Assembly (NCBI RefSeq): GCF_014692525.1
Contig: NZ_JACNYL010000003.1
Location: 310,001-374,000, forward strand
Direction of reading: 5' to 3'
DNA length: 64,000 nucleotides
Source: Sphingobacterium chuzhouense
GTDB taxonomy: Bacteria > Bacteroidota > Bacteroidia > Sphingobacteriales > Sphingobacteriaceae
The notes under the pieces were generated by a model, which did no database searches, had not been told where the DNA came from, and was given only the letters and a program-made list of their open reading frames with translations. This document shows, in pieces, positions 26,414 through 35,054 of this stretch. Numbering within the stretch: the first letter of the stretch is position 1; the number at the start of each line of letters is the position of its first letter. Made by a program: the position numbers and the translations under genes.

Positions 26414-27343
26414 CTATCTAAGTAGGTAATTCCTGTCGATGGACTTCACTGTTACTCTGATTACCCGTTTGACGTATATGTCTCTAAACTTAACTAGATT
26501 GTCTAGGTTCTCGTCCTCTGGATGTGGAAGAATAGCGTGATATACATATTCATATCCTTTTAATCTATATCTTACTTTTACCATCAATAATTTTATGTCT
26601 TCAGTTTCGATAACTCCAATATCATCTGGGATATTTACTTTAAATTCATCGGTAAAAATAAATGGAAAATCCTCATCAAGATTTATTTTTTGAAGTTCAC
26701 GAATAATTGCTCCATATGTGGCACTCTTTAATCCGTTTTTGTTAAACAACAATCGGTAACCAATTTTGCTAAATGCTATTAAATATGCAGACTTTAATAA
26801 CGCACTTTTGTCAATTTGATGAGTATAGTTAATTGTCAAATTCATTTTCAATCCATCCCAACTCCGGAACACCCCTCGGTCTTCAAGTAATTTTACAGTC
26901 CGTTCAGACAATCCTATTTTTATTTTGGCACCTTCTTCATCAATCCTACCTACCAATTTACCGCTAACTTTACCCTCCAAAATATCAGGTACAGAGAACT
27001 TAGCTTCGATAGGCTCTACACCCTGCCTAAAGTTTTGATATTTGAAAAAATTTAAAATCTTTTTATCCTTCGTATAGCCATCAATGTTGTTATATTCTTT
27101 ATCTGTCAAAACTAGTGGCTTACCTTTAAGACTATTTTGGGGAACATGTTCAATCGTCAGTTTCTCTATATCCTTCTTATGATATGCTCGAAGCGACAAA
27201 GGACATATATACATGTTTTCAAAATCGATGATATTTCCCTTCTCATCTAAATATCTAAATCGGAAGATCTCCATCGTTTGAATGAAATCATCTGAATATT
27301 TATTGAAAATTTTGTGTGCGATATCAGAATTTTTCATAGTCAT
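26414..27343 (-). CDS. HNH-endonuclease-like protein with altered metal ligands
   Basis: 309 residues. Residues 45-90 resemble the HNH fold found in MQxx-type accessory nucleases: CPLSLRAY, then LTIEHVPQNSLKGKPLVLTDKEYNN. His66 and the Asn pair are kept, but the usual second zinc cysteines (LTCxxCNN) are Asp81 and Tyr84. The C-terminal two-thirds have no recognised domain. Could be a defence nuclease that folds without zinc or a degenerate one. Confidence 0.5.
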   Translation of the reverse strand: MTMKNSDIAHKIFNKYSDDFIQTMEIFRFRYLDEKGNIIDFENMYICPLSLRAYHKKDIEKLTIEHVPQNSLKGKPLVLTDKEYNNIDGYTKDKKILNFFKYQNFRQGVEPIEAKFSVPDILEGKVSGKLVGRIDEEGAKIKIGLSERTVKLLEDRGVFRSWDGLKMNLTINYTHQIDKSALLKSAYLIAFSKIGYRLLFNKNGLKSATYGAIIRELQKINLDEDFPFIFTDEFKVNIPDDIGVIETEDIKLLMVKVRYRLKGYEYVYHAILPHPEDENLDNLVKFRDIYVKRVIRVTVKSIDRNYLLR

Positions 27344-27354
27344 TCTCTACGTGG

Positions 27355-27934
27355 TTATAAAAAGTACGGATACCAACAAGATGATTTTGCCAGTTTAGTT
27401 ATCTCGTGGATAACTTTAATGATTTCTTGTCGGTTAATCTTGTTTCTGTTGGGTAAGTACGATAATAGGTCCATAGAATAAAGATAAGGAAATTTAGGAG
27501 CCAAGACAAGATCCAATTAAGGTAACTGTTGATATCCCTCGACACCTTGTATAGCTTTACCTAGAACATCCATAAAATCGCGATTTTCCAAAGAAACATA
27601 ATCCAAGTGTACACTTTCAAAAACTTCATTAACATATACCTCTGTTATAATAAATAGTTAAGGTGTCGTTGGCAAACTTGTATACAAAAGGAGATAAACC
27701 ATCAACTCCTCCGATTATATCTTTTCTTTCTCTCAGTCGAGTTGGGTCTTTGGTTATTACGGTGTACTGCTTATCCCCGGTCATCCCCCAGTTAAGGGTA
27801 TTGATGTAAAGTTTCTCGTCCTTGCTCGAAATCAATTCTCTACTGATGAATGTATCTTTTGGATCAACACAACTTGATGAATAAATTAAGATCGATATTA
27901 TAAAACAAAATGTGTATAGATAGTTCCACTTCAT
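27355..27934 (-). pseudogene. Decayed lipoprotein gene
   Basis: The intact 5' portion (27629-27934, 101 codons) starts with a lipoprotein signal (LIYSSSC). It then stops at YYNRGIC, but the alternate frame continues convincingly (EVYVNEVFESVHLDYVSLEN...YQQLP), as if two bases were lost in an AGAG run near 27640. A TAA at 27517 interrupts again. The same frame resumes (LDLVLAPKFPYLYSMDLLSYL) until TAA 27355. One frameshift and one nonsense codon therefore explain about 190 codons. Confidence 0.6.
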
Positions 27935-27939
27935 ACTTG

Positions 27940-28323
27940 TTAACTTATGAAATTTTCAGTATAGACGAGAAGGTCGATTGATAGACTTAAAGGTAAAAAT
28001 CGGCTATGCATCGACGAGATAGCACCAGGAGGAACAAGGAACTTATCACCTATTGCTGTAAATATAAGGAGAGCTATGACTAAAGTACTCCATAAATAAT
28101 ATACAACGCCTCCAAGTTTATAAGTTAAGATTAAAGTTTGAATTGAACCGATACCCAAACTTATTAGCATTAACCAATTCCAAACCTCCAAAATAGTCGA
28201 TCCTGTGTGAATATCATCAACAATCGAATAAATCATTTCTGTTCTAAACGAAATCGTGATTAAGAAGGAAATGATACCAAAAGCTAGGTTGATCTTATAG
28301 AATCGCATTGATTTACTGTTCAT
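27940..28323 (-). CDS. Four-helix membrane protein, unknown
   Basis: 127 residues from ATG 28323 (the frame extends upstream without support). Hydrophobic segments FGIISFLITISF, WLMLISLGIGSIQTLILTY, VVYYLWSTLVIALLIFTAIG suggest three to four membrane helices. Immediately upstream of the decayed lipoprotein on the same strand, 5 bp apart, so they formed one operon. No family recognised. Confidence 0.55.
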   Translation of the reverse strand: MNSKSMRFYKINLAFGIISFLITISFRTEMIYSIVDDIHTGSTILEVWNWLMLISLGIGSIQTLILTYKLGGVVYYLWSTLVIALLIFTAIGDKFLVPPGAISSMHSRFLPLSLSIDLLVYTENFIS

Positions 28324-28480
28324 ATCGTTTTTCCGGCTAATGGTTTGATAAGTGGGTAATTGGATTGCAAAGTAACATTGAATTTTTAAATCACTATAAA
28401 GCTGAGGTTCAGTATCCAAGAGTATAAAGTTTCCTATAAAAACACTAGAACAAATAAAAAAGTCCAGTATGTGTACTTTA

Positions 28481-28804
28481 TCAAATCGTGTTATCGAAAA
28501 TATCTAAAGCGGTCGCTTTGAATTGACCTTTACGAACTAGATTTTCAATAATGGGAAAAAAATTCCGTAATCCCGTTATTTGGATACAAGCTGGTACAAC
28601 TCCCGTATTTAAATAAAATAGAAAATCGCCTACATGTTTTCTGTAATAAGTTAGTCCATTGTCGTCTTCATTTCGTTTTAGCTTAAGATAACGTGCATCC
28701 AGGTATTGAACTTCTTTTGAAATCTGCGTTATTAGCGTGATATAATCCGCATCGCTATACTTCGAAATGAAATCGCTTAAATTGTAATTGATAATTTCTG
28801 TCTT
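28481..28804 (-). pseudogene. 5'-truncated hypothetical gene
   Basis: 107 codons open between stop TAA (28805-28807) and TGA (28481-28483) without any ATG, GTG or TTG near the beginning. The sequence is clearly protein-like (YYRKHVGDFLFYLNTGVVPA, LRNFFPIIENLVRKGQFK). The 5' end has been lost next to the IS21-like end at 28858. Identity unknown. Confidence 0.5.
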
Positions 28805-28857
28805 TTATGCTACCCGCAAACGAAGATAATAATTTTAGAAATGTTTGCTGGATATAA

Positions 28858-29017
28858 TGTTGATGTTGACCCCTCCGCTGGACATATTGACCCCTCTAAC
28901 GAGCATATTGTTTCGCCAAACAGACATATGGCATATCCACTATGCTGAATTATACTATTTTAGTATATTTAGTATACTTTTATACACAATTCGGATACAG
29001 ACGATATTTGGCGAAAC
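28858..29017. mobile_element. IS21-like end remnant with 21-bp repeats and inverted repeat
   Basis: Begins TGTTGATGTTGACCCCTC. Units starting at 28864, 28885 and 28906 are each 21 bp (TGTTGACCCCTC, TATTGACCCCTC, TATTG...), resembling the multiple transposase-binding repeats at IS21-family ends. GTTTCGCCAAA (28910-28920) and TTTGGCGAAAC (29007-29017) form an 11-bp inverted repeat. No istAB nearby, so at most a solo end; a truncated istA lies at 40.2 kb. Confidence 0.35.
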
Positions 29018-29054
29018 GAATTGCGGTAAAAAAGTAGTCACCAATAATTGTAAA

Positions 29055-29750
29055 ATGACACTAACAAAGATGATTACAGACAGACCATTCATATTTTACA
29101 CACTTCCAAAAAGTAGGACGACCCAACAACTTAATGGCGGACGGAAAATTGAAAAAGCGTGGAACAACGTTTGTAACTTTTTGACAAATTGCACGACAAC
29201 AAAGCCAAACCAACCAACAAGAATTTCATTGACTGCTTATACAGCATTTCAAGGCGACCCAAATCCTGAAATTGCAGTCAAAATCATTCAAGAAACAAAA
29301 CTACTTTTTGACAGTGGACAAACAGAACCTGTTTCATACGCTTATCCAAGTGGTATTCCCGACAAGCAGACAAAAACTGAATGGGACATTGAAACAAATG
29401 ATTTACAAAAAGGAATTGACTATTTAGTAAAAGGACAACCTTGGCCTAAATTCACTTTTGGACCTATTGAACTGTTTATTACTTTTTATTTTAACCTCAT
29501 AGACCCGATAACTAAAACAGAATTTCCTAATCAAAACAACAAATCAAGTTTAATGATTTGGCTATCGAGAAATTGTGTTTGCAGTCCTGACTTATATTTT
29601 CCATTCGAGCAAGCAGACGAAAACTTCAAACAGACAATTAAAAATTTAGAACCATTTTTGCCATTTAAATTTGAAGAAAAGTATTTACGACTTGGACGAC
29701 CAAACAAAGCAAAGACACAATACACTTTTACTAAAATTATAATGGACTAA
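29055..29750 (+). CDS. Cassette-associated hypothetical protein
   Basis: 231 residues from ATG 29055; earlier in-frame codons cross the IS-like repeat and are rejected. No signal peptide or known domain; several Trp and Pro (GQPWPKFTFGPIELF, SRNCVCSPDLYFPF). AT-rich codon use, and its 3' end is followed 28 bp later by the first attC-like site, the normal arrangement for an integron gene cassette. Confidence 0.55.
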   Translation: MTLTKMITDRPFIFYTLPKSRTTQQLNGGRKIEKAWNNVCNFLTNCTTTKPNQPTRISLTAYTAFQGDPNPEIAVKIIQETKLLFDSGQTEPVSYAYPSGIPDKQTKTEWDIETNDLQKGIDYLVKGQPWPKFTFGPIELFITFYFNLIDPITKTEFPNQNNKSSLMIWLSRNCVCSPDLYFPFEQADENFKQTIKNLEPFLPFKFEEKYLRLGRPNKAKTQYTFTKIIMD

Positions 29751-29778
29751 CAATGATGGACGAGAGAAGAACAACTAC

Positions 29779-29910
29779 TGGTAACACGGGTTTTGCGTCA
29801 GGCGGGGTGACGTGCCAACTTGGAGCTTTGTGCTTCTATTCAATTTCAGTGCAGGTCGACAGTTTTGTGCTCCGAAACCCGCCCGAACGCAAAGCCCGAA
29901 AACGTTATGT
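29779..29910 (+). repeat. attC-like recombination site 1
   Basis: 132 bp between a degenerate R'' core (TGGTAAC, 29779-29785) and R' core GTTATGT (29904-29910). Outer arm CGGGTTTTGCGTCAGGCGGG (29787-29806) is complementary to CCCGCCCGAACGCAAAGCCCG (29878-29898) with few mismatches. Same length and ~85% sequence as the second copy at 30553. Imperfect long palindrome plus core sites is the definition of an attC. Confidence 0.6.
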
Positions 29911-29928
29911 GTAATTTTAGCAAACACA

Positions 29929-30558
29929 ATGAAACTAACAGACTTTCTAATATCTCGACAATACGGTTTATCAAGAAATATTTCGATAGACAATGAAATG
30001 ATACGTTTCCATGACATTGAGATGACCATGAAAATCAAAGACTGGAATATTGTGGAAATTCAAAAATTTCATGACTTCATTTCAAAATATAGTTTTCCAA
30101 AGAAGGAAGAACTCAAAAAGGATAACCAAAAAGGAATAAGAAGCAATATTCCACCACCACAAATACTGATTCAAAAGAAAACCGAACGGCTATCCGAGAA
30201 CAGTCCAGTAATTGCAATGTATCTATATGAAAAAACTCATTTGACAGGTGACTCTTTACTACACATAAGGAGTATAAACAAATTTGAACAAATGTGGTTG
30301 CCGTACTTCATTAATTTTGGCCCAGAAAGACGAGATAATCCAAGAGTTCATAAAAGACAACTCTTTGAATATTGCCAATCGACCGATATTAATTTTGGCT
30401 ATTCGCTTTCAGACAGTCAGATTGAGAATGACGCCAGAATTAGAATCTTGTCCTTTGCATTCAATTCTTACGTTCTTCTAATGTACGTATTTGACAAAGA
30501 CAATTTGCCCCAAGAGGAATTGTTGACATTTATAGACAACATAAAAACCAGCACCTAA
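29929..30558 (+). CDS. Gene-cassette hypothetical protein
   Basis: 209 residues from ATG 29929, 19 bp after the R' core of attC-like site 1; the open frame upstream runs through the site itself. The stop (30558) overlaps the R'' core of site 2, so the gene fills a complete ~774-bp cassette. No domain recognised; acidic/basic helical protein with QKKTERLSENSPVIAMYLYE and FAFNSYVLLMYVFDKDNLP. Confidence 0.6.
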   Translation: MKLTDFLISRQYGLSRNISIDNEMIRFHDIEMTMKIKDWNIVEIQKFHDFISKYSFPKKEELKKDNQKGIRSNIPPPQILIQKKTERLSENSPVIAMYLYEKTHLTGDSLLHIRSINKFEQMWLPYFINFGPERRDNPRVHKRQLFEYCQSTDINFGYSLSDSQIENDARIRILSFAFNSYVLLMYVFDKDNLPQEELLTFIDNIKTST

Positions 30559-30684
30559 CACGGGTTTTGCGTCAGGCGGGCTGACGTGCAAACTTGAAGC
30601 TTTGTGCTTCTAATGAACTTTAGTAATAATTTGAACCTTTGTGCTCCGAAACCTGCCCGAACGCAAAGCCCGAGAACGTTAGGC
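30553..30684 (+). repeat. attC-like recombination site 2
   Basis: 132 bp from R'' ACCTAAC (30553-30559) to R' GTTAGGC (30678-30684), which match the consensus RYYYAAC and GTTRRRY and each other's complement at 6 of 7 positions. Outer arms CGGGTTTTGCGTCAGGCGGG (30561-30580) and CCTGCCCGAACGCAAAGCCCG (30652-30672) pair. An internal GAAGCtttgtGCTTC hairpin is also present. Confidence 0.68.
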
Positions 30685-30725
30685 TTTATTTAATATATTA
30701 ACAAAACAAACAAAAATCATATTGG

Positions 30726-31007
30726 ATGGCAATACCAGCGTACTTGTACCACTATTATGAACTAGAAAATGGCCCTTTTCGAAATATTACCGAACAGGGA
30801 ATTGAGAAAGCTTTGGCTATTCAAAGCAGAATTTCTAATGGGTTTAATAGCAAAAAACCCCCAAACTACATCGAACTAAGGTTTGGTCTGGAAGCGAGAC
30901 TAAAAGAACAGTTTATTTCCAAAGGAGGAAACCTCAATAGAGACGACGCATTCTACTTTATATTGGGAGAATGTGAATGGGCAAAATCTCGAAGGTTGGT
31001 CTTCTAA
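30726..31007 (+). pseudogene. Cassette gene 3, 3'-truncated by fusion
   Basis: Begins at ATG 30726 shortly after attC-like site 2 with a sensible protein (PAYLYHYYELENGPFRNITE, FISKGGNLNRDDAFYFILGE). It then runs out of frame-appropriate sequence and stops at 31007. From about 30955 another frame encodes a DUF1016 nuclease. The 3' end of this cassette gene, and the attC that should follow it, are therefore missing at a recombination junction. Confidence 0.5.
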
Positions 31008-31861
31008 AGTAATTCCTAGACTTGCCAATGATTTAAAAAATGAATTTTCTGACTTGAGGGGTTATTCTGAACGGAATTTAGGATATATGCTAAGGTTCGC
31101 CAACGAAATATCAGGATAAAACAATTTTGCAACAGCTTGTTGCAAAATTGCCTTGGGGGCACAATATCCTATTAATGGAGAAGGTGAAAGATATGGACAC
31201 TCGATTATGGTACGCACAACAATGCGTCGAAAATCAATGGGGTCGTGAGGCCTTAAACTCACAACTGAAGAAGAATCTCTTTGAACGTCAGGGTAAAGCA
31301 ACTAGTAACTTCAGAAGCACATTACTACAAGATATCTCAACTCTCGCGCAACAGACCCTGAAAGACCCATACGTTTTTGATTTTTTGACGCTAGACACCG
31401 ATTATAGGGAACGGGACATCGAAAACCAATTAATAAAGCACGTAAGCAAGTTTCTACTAGAACTCGGAAAAAGTTTTGCGTTCATAGGACAACAATATCA
31501 TTTAAAGGTATCTCAAAGCGACTACTATATTGATTTATTGTTCTATCACACAAGACTGAAATGCTATGTGGTCATCGAATTAAAAAACGGTAAGTTTATT
31601 CCAGAACATACTGGTAAACTTAACTTTTATTTATCGGCAGTAGACAGCTTGGTCAAAGCATCCGACGATAACTCTACCATCGGATTATTGCTCTGCAAGG
31701 AAAAAGATACTATTGAAGCCGAGTTTGCACTGCGGGACATCCTGAAACCGATTGGCGTGAGCGAGTACGTAATAGCCGAAAATTTGCCAGAAAATTTGAA
31801 AAGTAGTCTTCCGACCATGGAAGAAATCGAGCGGCAGCTAAAGATCGAGACAAAGGAATGA
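30973..31861 (+). pseudogene. DUF1016/YhcG-family PD-(D/E)XK nuclease, frameshifted
   Basis: The N-terminal helical part reads QNLEGWSSKVIPRLANDLK then SERNLGYMLRFANE and stops at TAA 31118. In the next frame YQDKTILQQLVAKLPWGHNI continues without loss to 31861. A single extra A in GAAATAT restores the frame. The C-terminal nuclease fold is intact with DYYIDLLFYH and VVIELKNGKF (D...E-x-K). The first residues are missing because the gene begins at the cassette junction. The 3' portion alone could still be translated from TTG 31127. Confidence 0.75.
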
Positions 31862-32092
31862 GAGGTAGTGGGATAACCTAGAGTAACGAACCAAAAGATA
31901 ATGACCAAATCGAATATCGCTATTTTTTTAGAGGAACAGTAATAACTATTTACATATAAATCGGCTTAAGTTATGAAGAATGAAGAACACTAAAAACCAC
32001 ACAAAGCCAACTAAAGATGGGAATTTTATGTAATTTTATTACGTATATAAACGAGTTAGTGGCAACCTTAAAGAATGACAACGTAAAAAGAT

Positions 32093-32617
32093 ATGACTGA
32101 CATTTCAATAAAAAAAGTAACGCTAAACTACATTGACCAACTACAAAAAATTGGCAGACAGACTTTTCATGAAACATTTTCAACAGGAAATACGGAAGAT
32201 AATATGACAAAATATTTATACGAAGGATTTTCCATTGAAAAACTGACAAGTGAACTTAGCGATAACAATGCAGAATTTTATTTTGCCACATATGACAATA
32301 AAGTTATCGGTTATTTAAAAATTAACTTCGGACAATCACAGACAGAGTTAAAAGACGACAAAGCCGTTGAAATTGAAAGAATTTACGTGCTGAAAGAATA
32401 TCACGGGAAAAAAGTTGGACAAATACTTTACGACAAAGCAATCAATATCGCAAGACAAAAAAATGCTGACTATGTATGGTTAGGTGTGTGGAATGAAAAT
32501 CCGAGAGCAATTAACTTTTACAAGAAAAACGGCTTTGTAGAATTTGACAAGCACATTTTTAAATTAGGCAATGACGAGCAGATTGATATAATGATGAAAC
32601 TAAAACTAAACGACTGA
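32093..32617 (+). CDS. GNAT-family N-acetyltransferase
   Basis: 174 residues with the GNAT core: beta4 and acetyl-CoA loop VEIERIYVLKEYHGKKVGQILYDKA (Q/RxxGxG variant, motif A) and motif B WLGVWNENPRAINFYKKNGF. Transfers acetyl from acetyl-CoA to an amine; substrate unknown, closest in style to amino-acid or protein Nt-acetylases. Preceded by GTTAGTGGCAACC-type sequence and followed by a degraded attC-like arm, so probably another cassette gene. Confidence 0.85.
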   Translation: MTDISIKKVTLNYIDQLQKIGRQTFHETFSTGNTEDNMTKYLYEGFSIEKLTSELSDNNAEFYFATYDNKVIGYLKINFGQSQTELKDDKAVEIERIYVLKEYHGKKVGQILYDKAINIARQKNADYVWLGVWNENPRAINFYKKNGFVEFDKHIFKLGNDEQIDIMMKLKLND

Positions 32618-32639
32618 TGCATACGGCAAGAATGGCAGC

Positions 32640-32715
32640 CAATAATAGGGATTTTACGTCAGGTGGGAGGAGGTGTGACAAAAACCTAACTTCATTAAAT
32701 TAAATGACAAAAAAG
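32640..32715 (+). repeat. Degraded attC-like remnant
   Basis: GGGATTTTACGTCAGGTGGG at about 32647 resembles the left arm of the two attC-like sites, and AGCACCTAAC at about 32728-32737 matches the R'' core context of site 2. The right arm is absent. Likely a decayed cassette boundary downstream of the acetyltransferase. Confidence 0.35.
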
Positions 32716-32835
32716 CCAGCACCTAACAAGGAATTGCAAAAAAACTAGGATAAACGACTTCTATTGTACGTTTGTGCTAATAATCCCAGCTTAGACATTA
32801 CCCAAGCTGTTAGTAAATATTATAAACAAATTTAT

Positions 32836-33609
32836 ATGAAATTAAAAGAATTACAACTTCTTTCAGAAGCATTATGGGAAAGCGTAAAAAGTGATTTGAA
32901 ATTTTTCGCTCCAATTCAAGTATTTATTAAAAGACTCTCTGAAGTTGACTACTCTGATCCAACAAGTCTTTCTGATATAAAACTGTATTCAGATAAAATT
33001 GAAGAATTCTTCAAACAATACAGATCCACAAGTAGCAGTGGATTTTATTTTCCTCCGGCTCAAGCTTCGACTAACGATACAACCGTGAAATCAATTTACA
33101 ATATTGTCCAACAGCTGGACACTCTATCAGAAGAAGAACTGGTAACAGAGTTTGAATCTATAAAACCTAAAACTCAAACAAAATCAGTTGGTTTGCGTAA
33201 GATATTTTTGGGACATGGAAGAAGCAAGCTTTGGGCAAGACTTCAAATTTTCATAAAAGATGATTTGAATCTTGAAACATTAACTTTTGAAGATGAATCA
33301 AGAACGAGTGAAAGTATTGTTAACATACTTGGCGAATTTTTAGATAATTCGTCGTTGGCGATTTTGGTAATGACCGCCGAAGATGAAACTTCAGAGGGAA
33401 AAACAAGGGCTAGACAAAATGTGATACATGAAGCGGGCCTATTTCAAGGACGATTAGGATTTGATAAAGTTATTATTTTAAAGCAGGAAGGAGTGGAAGA
33501 ATTTACAAATATTGCGGGCTTACAATACATCCCTTTTTCAGGAGAAAATATTGAACAATGCTTTTACGAATTACAACGAAAATTTAAAAAGCTAGGTTTG
33601 ATAAAATAA
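32836..33609 (+). CDS. TIR-like (CAP12/PCTIR-type) nucleotide-binding protein
   Basis: 257 residues from ATG 32836; the open frame from 32764 lacks a good start. Residues ~1-120 are a helical sensor-like region. Residues ~125-255 match the prokaryotic TIR-like family PF10137: KIFLGHGRSKLWARLQIF, SLAILVMTAEDE, and the hallmark TRARQNVIHEAGLFQGRLG. Related domains act as NADases or cyclic-nucleotide-gated effectors in anti-phage systems. No cyclase is adjacent, so it may be a stand-alone effector or an orphan. Confidence 0.75.
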   Translation: MKLKELQLLSEALWESVKSDLKFFAPIQVFIKRLSEVDYSDPTSLSDIKLYSDKIEEFFKQYRSTSSSGFYFPPAQASTNDTTVKSIYNIVQQLDTLSEEELVTEFESIKPKTQTKSVGLRKIFLGHGRSKLWARLQIFIKDDLNLETLTFEDESRTSESIVNILGEFLDNSSLAILVMTAEDETSEGKTRARQNVIHEAGLFQGRLGFDKVIILKQEGVEEFTNIAGLQYIPFSGENIEQCFYELQRKFKKLGLIK

Positions 33610-33779
33610 CATCTGCTCCCCCCTACCTTTAGTAACCATTTCGTTGACCACTAAGGATTTCATTAATGAAAGGTAGTCTGAGACAATGTTTTTTAAGTGA
33701 TTTTGTGGAAGGAGTTGGACACCAAAAGAGATTTATGTAGATATGGAGTTATATATCATTTCATACATTGGCACTAAGG

Positions 33780-34307
33780 ATGATCATTGAAGTTGAAATA
33801 ATAAACCAACCTTATTCCGGAGAATATAATGAAAGAATTTACGATAATGAAAGCTTATGGAATTCTCAAGGTTGGACTTTTGTAAAGTTCACCAATGAAG
33901 ACTATTCAGAATGGTGTGGGCAATTCCGTGGTTTTCCAAGAAAAGCTGCAATATCGACTGCCAATAATATTATTTTGGTTTTGACTTCCGATTACTTATA
34001 TCAGCTTGATGCAGAAACAGGAAATCTGACAGAACTGGAAGATCAACCTCCATACCACAGCTTAACAATCTCTCCGAACGGAGATCGTATTATTGCTGAT
34101 TATTATAACATCGAAAAAATTACAACAAGCATAAAGCAGAAAGTGCCAATCGAAAGTCCAATTCAAATGGATATGATTGAATTTAACGAATGGAGTGTAA
34201 ATCTATTGGAGTTTACTTGTGATGAATTTTTGAGTTGGGATAGGCATTTGGTGATGTTTTATAATTGCGATAGTAACTCAATAGATATAAAAGAGGACCT
34301 ACGATAG
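33780..34307 (+). CDS. Hypothetical protein, possible immunity-type
   Basis: 175 residues from ATG 33780. Contains beta-rich segments (NNIILVLTSDYLYQLDAETG, LTISPNGDRIIADYY) resembling one or two propeller blades. No signal peptide. Four bp upstream of another small gene, so an operon. Size, acidity and pairing recall immunity proteins of polymorphic toxins, but this is only an impression. Confidence 0.5.
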   Translation: MIIEVEIINQPYSGEYNERIYDNESLWNSQGWTFVKFTNEDYSEWCGQFRGFPRKAAISTANNIILVLTSDYLYQLDAETGNLTELEDQPPYHSLTISPNGDRIIADYYNIEKITTSIKQKVPIESPIQMDMIEFNEWSVNLLEFTCDEFLSWDRHLVMFYNCDSNSIDIKEDLR

Positions 34308-34311
34308 ATTT

Positions 34312-34593
34312 ATGAACACAAAAGTGATGAACAACCGACAATACAATCAAATCAGCCGTCTCGTGAAAATAATTAATTCTTGGAACTTAATCCCTGGAGC
34401 GTCAACCAATGAATTTGACACAATGGCCAATAAGATATTAAGCCATCTACACAAGGGAGCGGATCTCCAAAAAATTCAAAACATCATCGCAAGTGATTTA
34501 GTAGCTATTTATGGTTTTTATAATTACGAAATTGATGCTATAGCTTTTGCGCAAGAAATCGTTGAATGGTGGGTATTGGAGCAAAGTGTTTAA
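34312..34593 (+). CDS. Small hypothetical protein, DUF1871-like
   Basis: 93 residues, helical, with VKIINSWNLIPGASTNEFDT and YGFYNYEIDAIAFAQEIVEWW; spacing of WxL and Tyr/Asp residues recalls DUF1871-type small proteins. Overlapping operon with the preceding gene. Function unknown. Confidence 0.45.
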   Translation: MNTKVMNNRQYNQISRLVKIINSWNLIPGASTNEFDTMANKILSHLHKGADLQKIQNIIASDLVAIYGFYNYEIDAIAFAQEIVEWWVLEQSV

Positions 34594-34730
34594 AAGCAAT
34601 ATGATAAACCCTAACCTCATTATAATAAAGTATACGTCTATAAAAAGAAATAACTGATATTACCTTTTTGATTAGTATTTTGTATTTTAGAAAAAGAAAT
34701 TATTGAATAAATACATATTAGGCTTAGATT

Positions 34731-35013
34731 ATGAAAAATATATCTCTACGGCATGAGTTGAAGAAACACCCGGATGTTAAGGTGGAACTTCTTCCGACTA
34801 AAGGGAAAACGCATTGACATGAGAGAAAGTAACTGCCATAATATCCACTTAGCATCATATTAAAATTATGACTTAAGAAAAAGCTGCGCCTCCTTATTCG
34901 ACTACGTGCTTCGTCATGAGGAGAACAGATTATTCGAAGATAATATCGATGCGTACAAAAAGAAACTCAGAGAGATTCTTATTCCAAGCCATTTTAAAAC
35001 TAAGAATATTTAA
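34731..35013 (+). pseudogene. Fragments of a decayed gene
   Basis: A 28-codon ORF (34731-34817: SLRHELKKHPDVKVELLPTK) and, in another frame, a start-less 50-codon stretch (34864-35013: SLFDYVLRHEENRLFEDNID) are both protein-like and close together, suggesting one disrupted gene. The family is not recognised. Nothing else is supported in 34594-35054. Confidence 0.35.
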
Positions 35014-35054
35014 AAACAAACGACTACGTAGAAAATTAAGAATAATCAAACAAC

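Noticed and set aside
28864..28947. Another 21-bp periodic stretch, possibly the same class as the 13.8-kb array
   Set aside because: Only about three units, nearly identical interiors (TTGACCCCTC) and a TGTTGA terminus point to an IS21-type end instead.
29812..29928. N-terminal 39 codons of the open frame over attC-like site 1
   Set aside because: They are the translation of the recombination site itself; the gene starts at ATG 29929.
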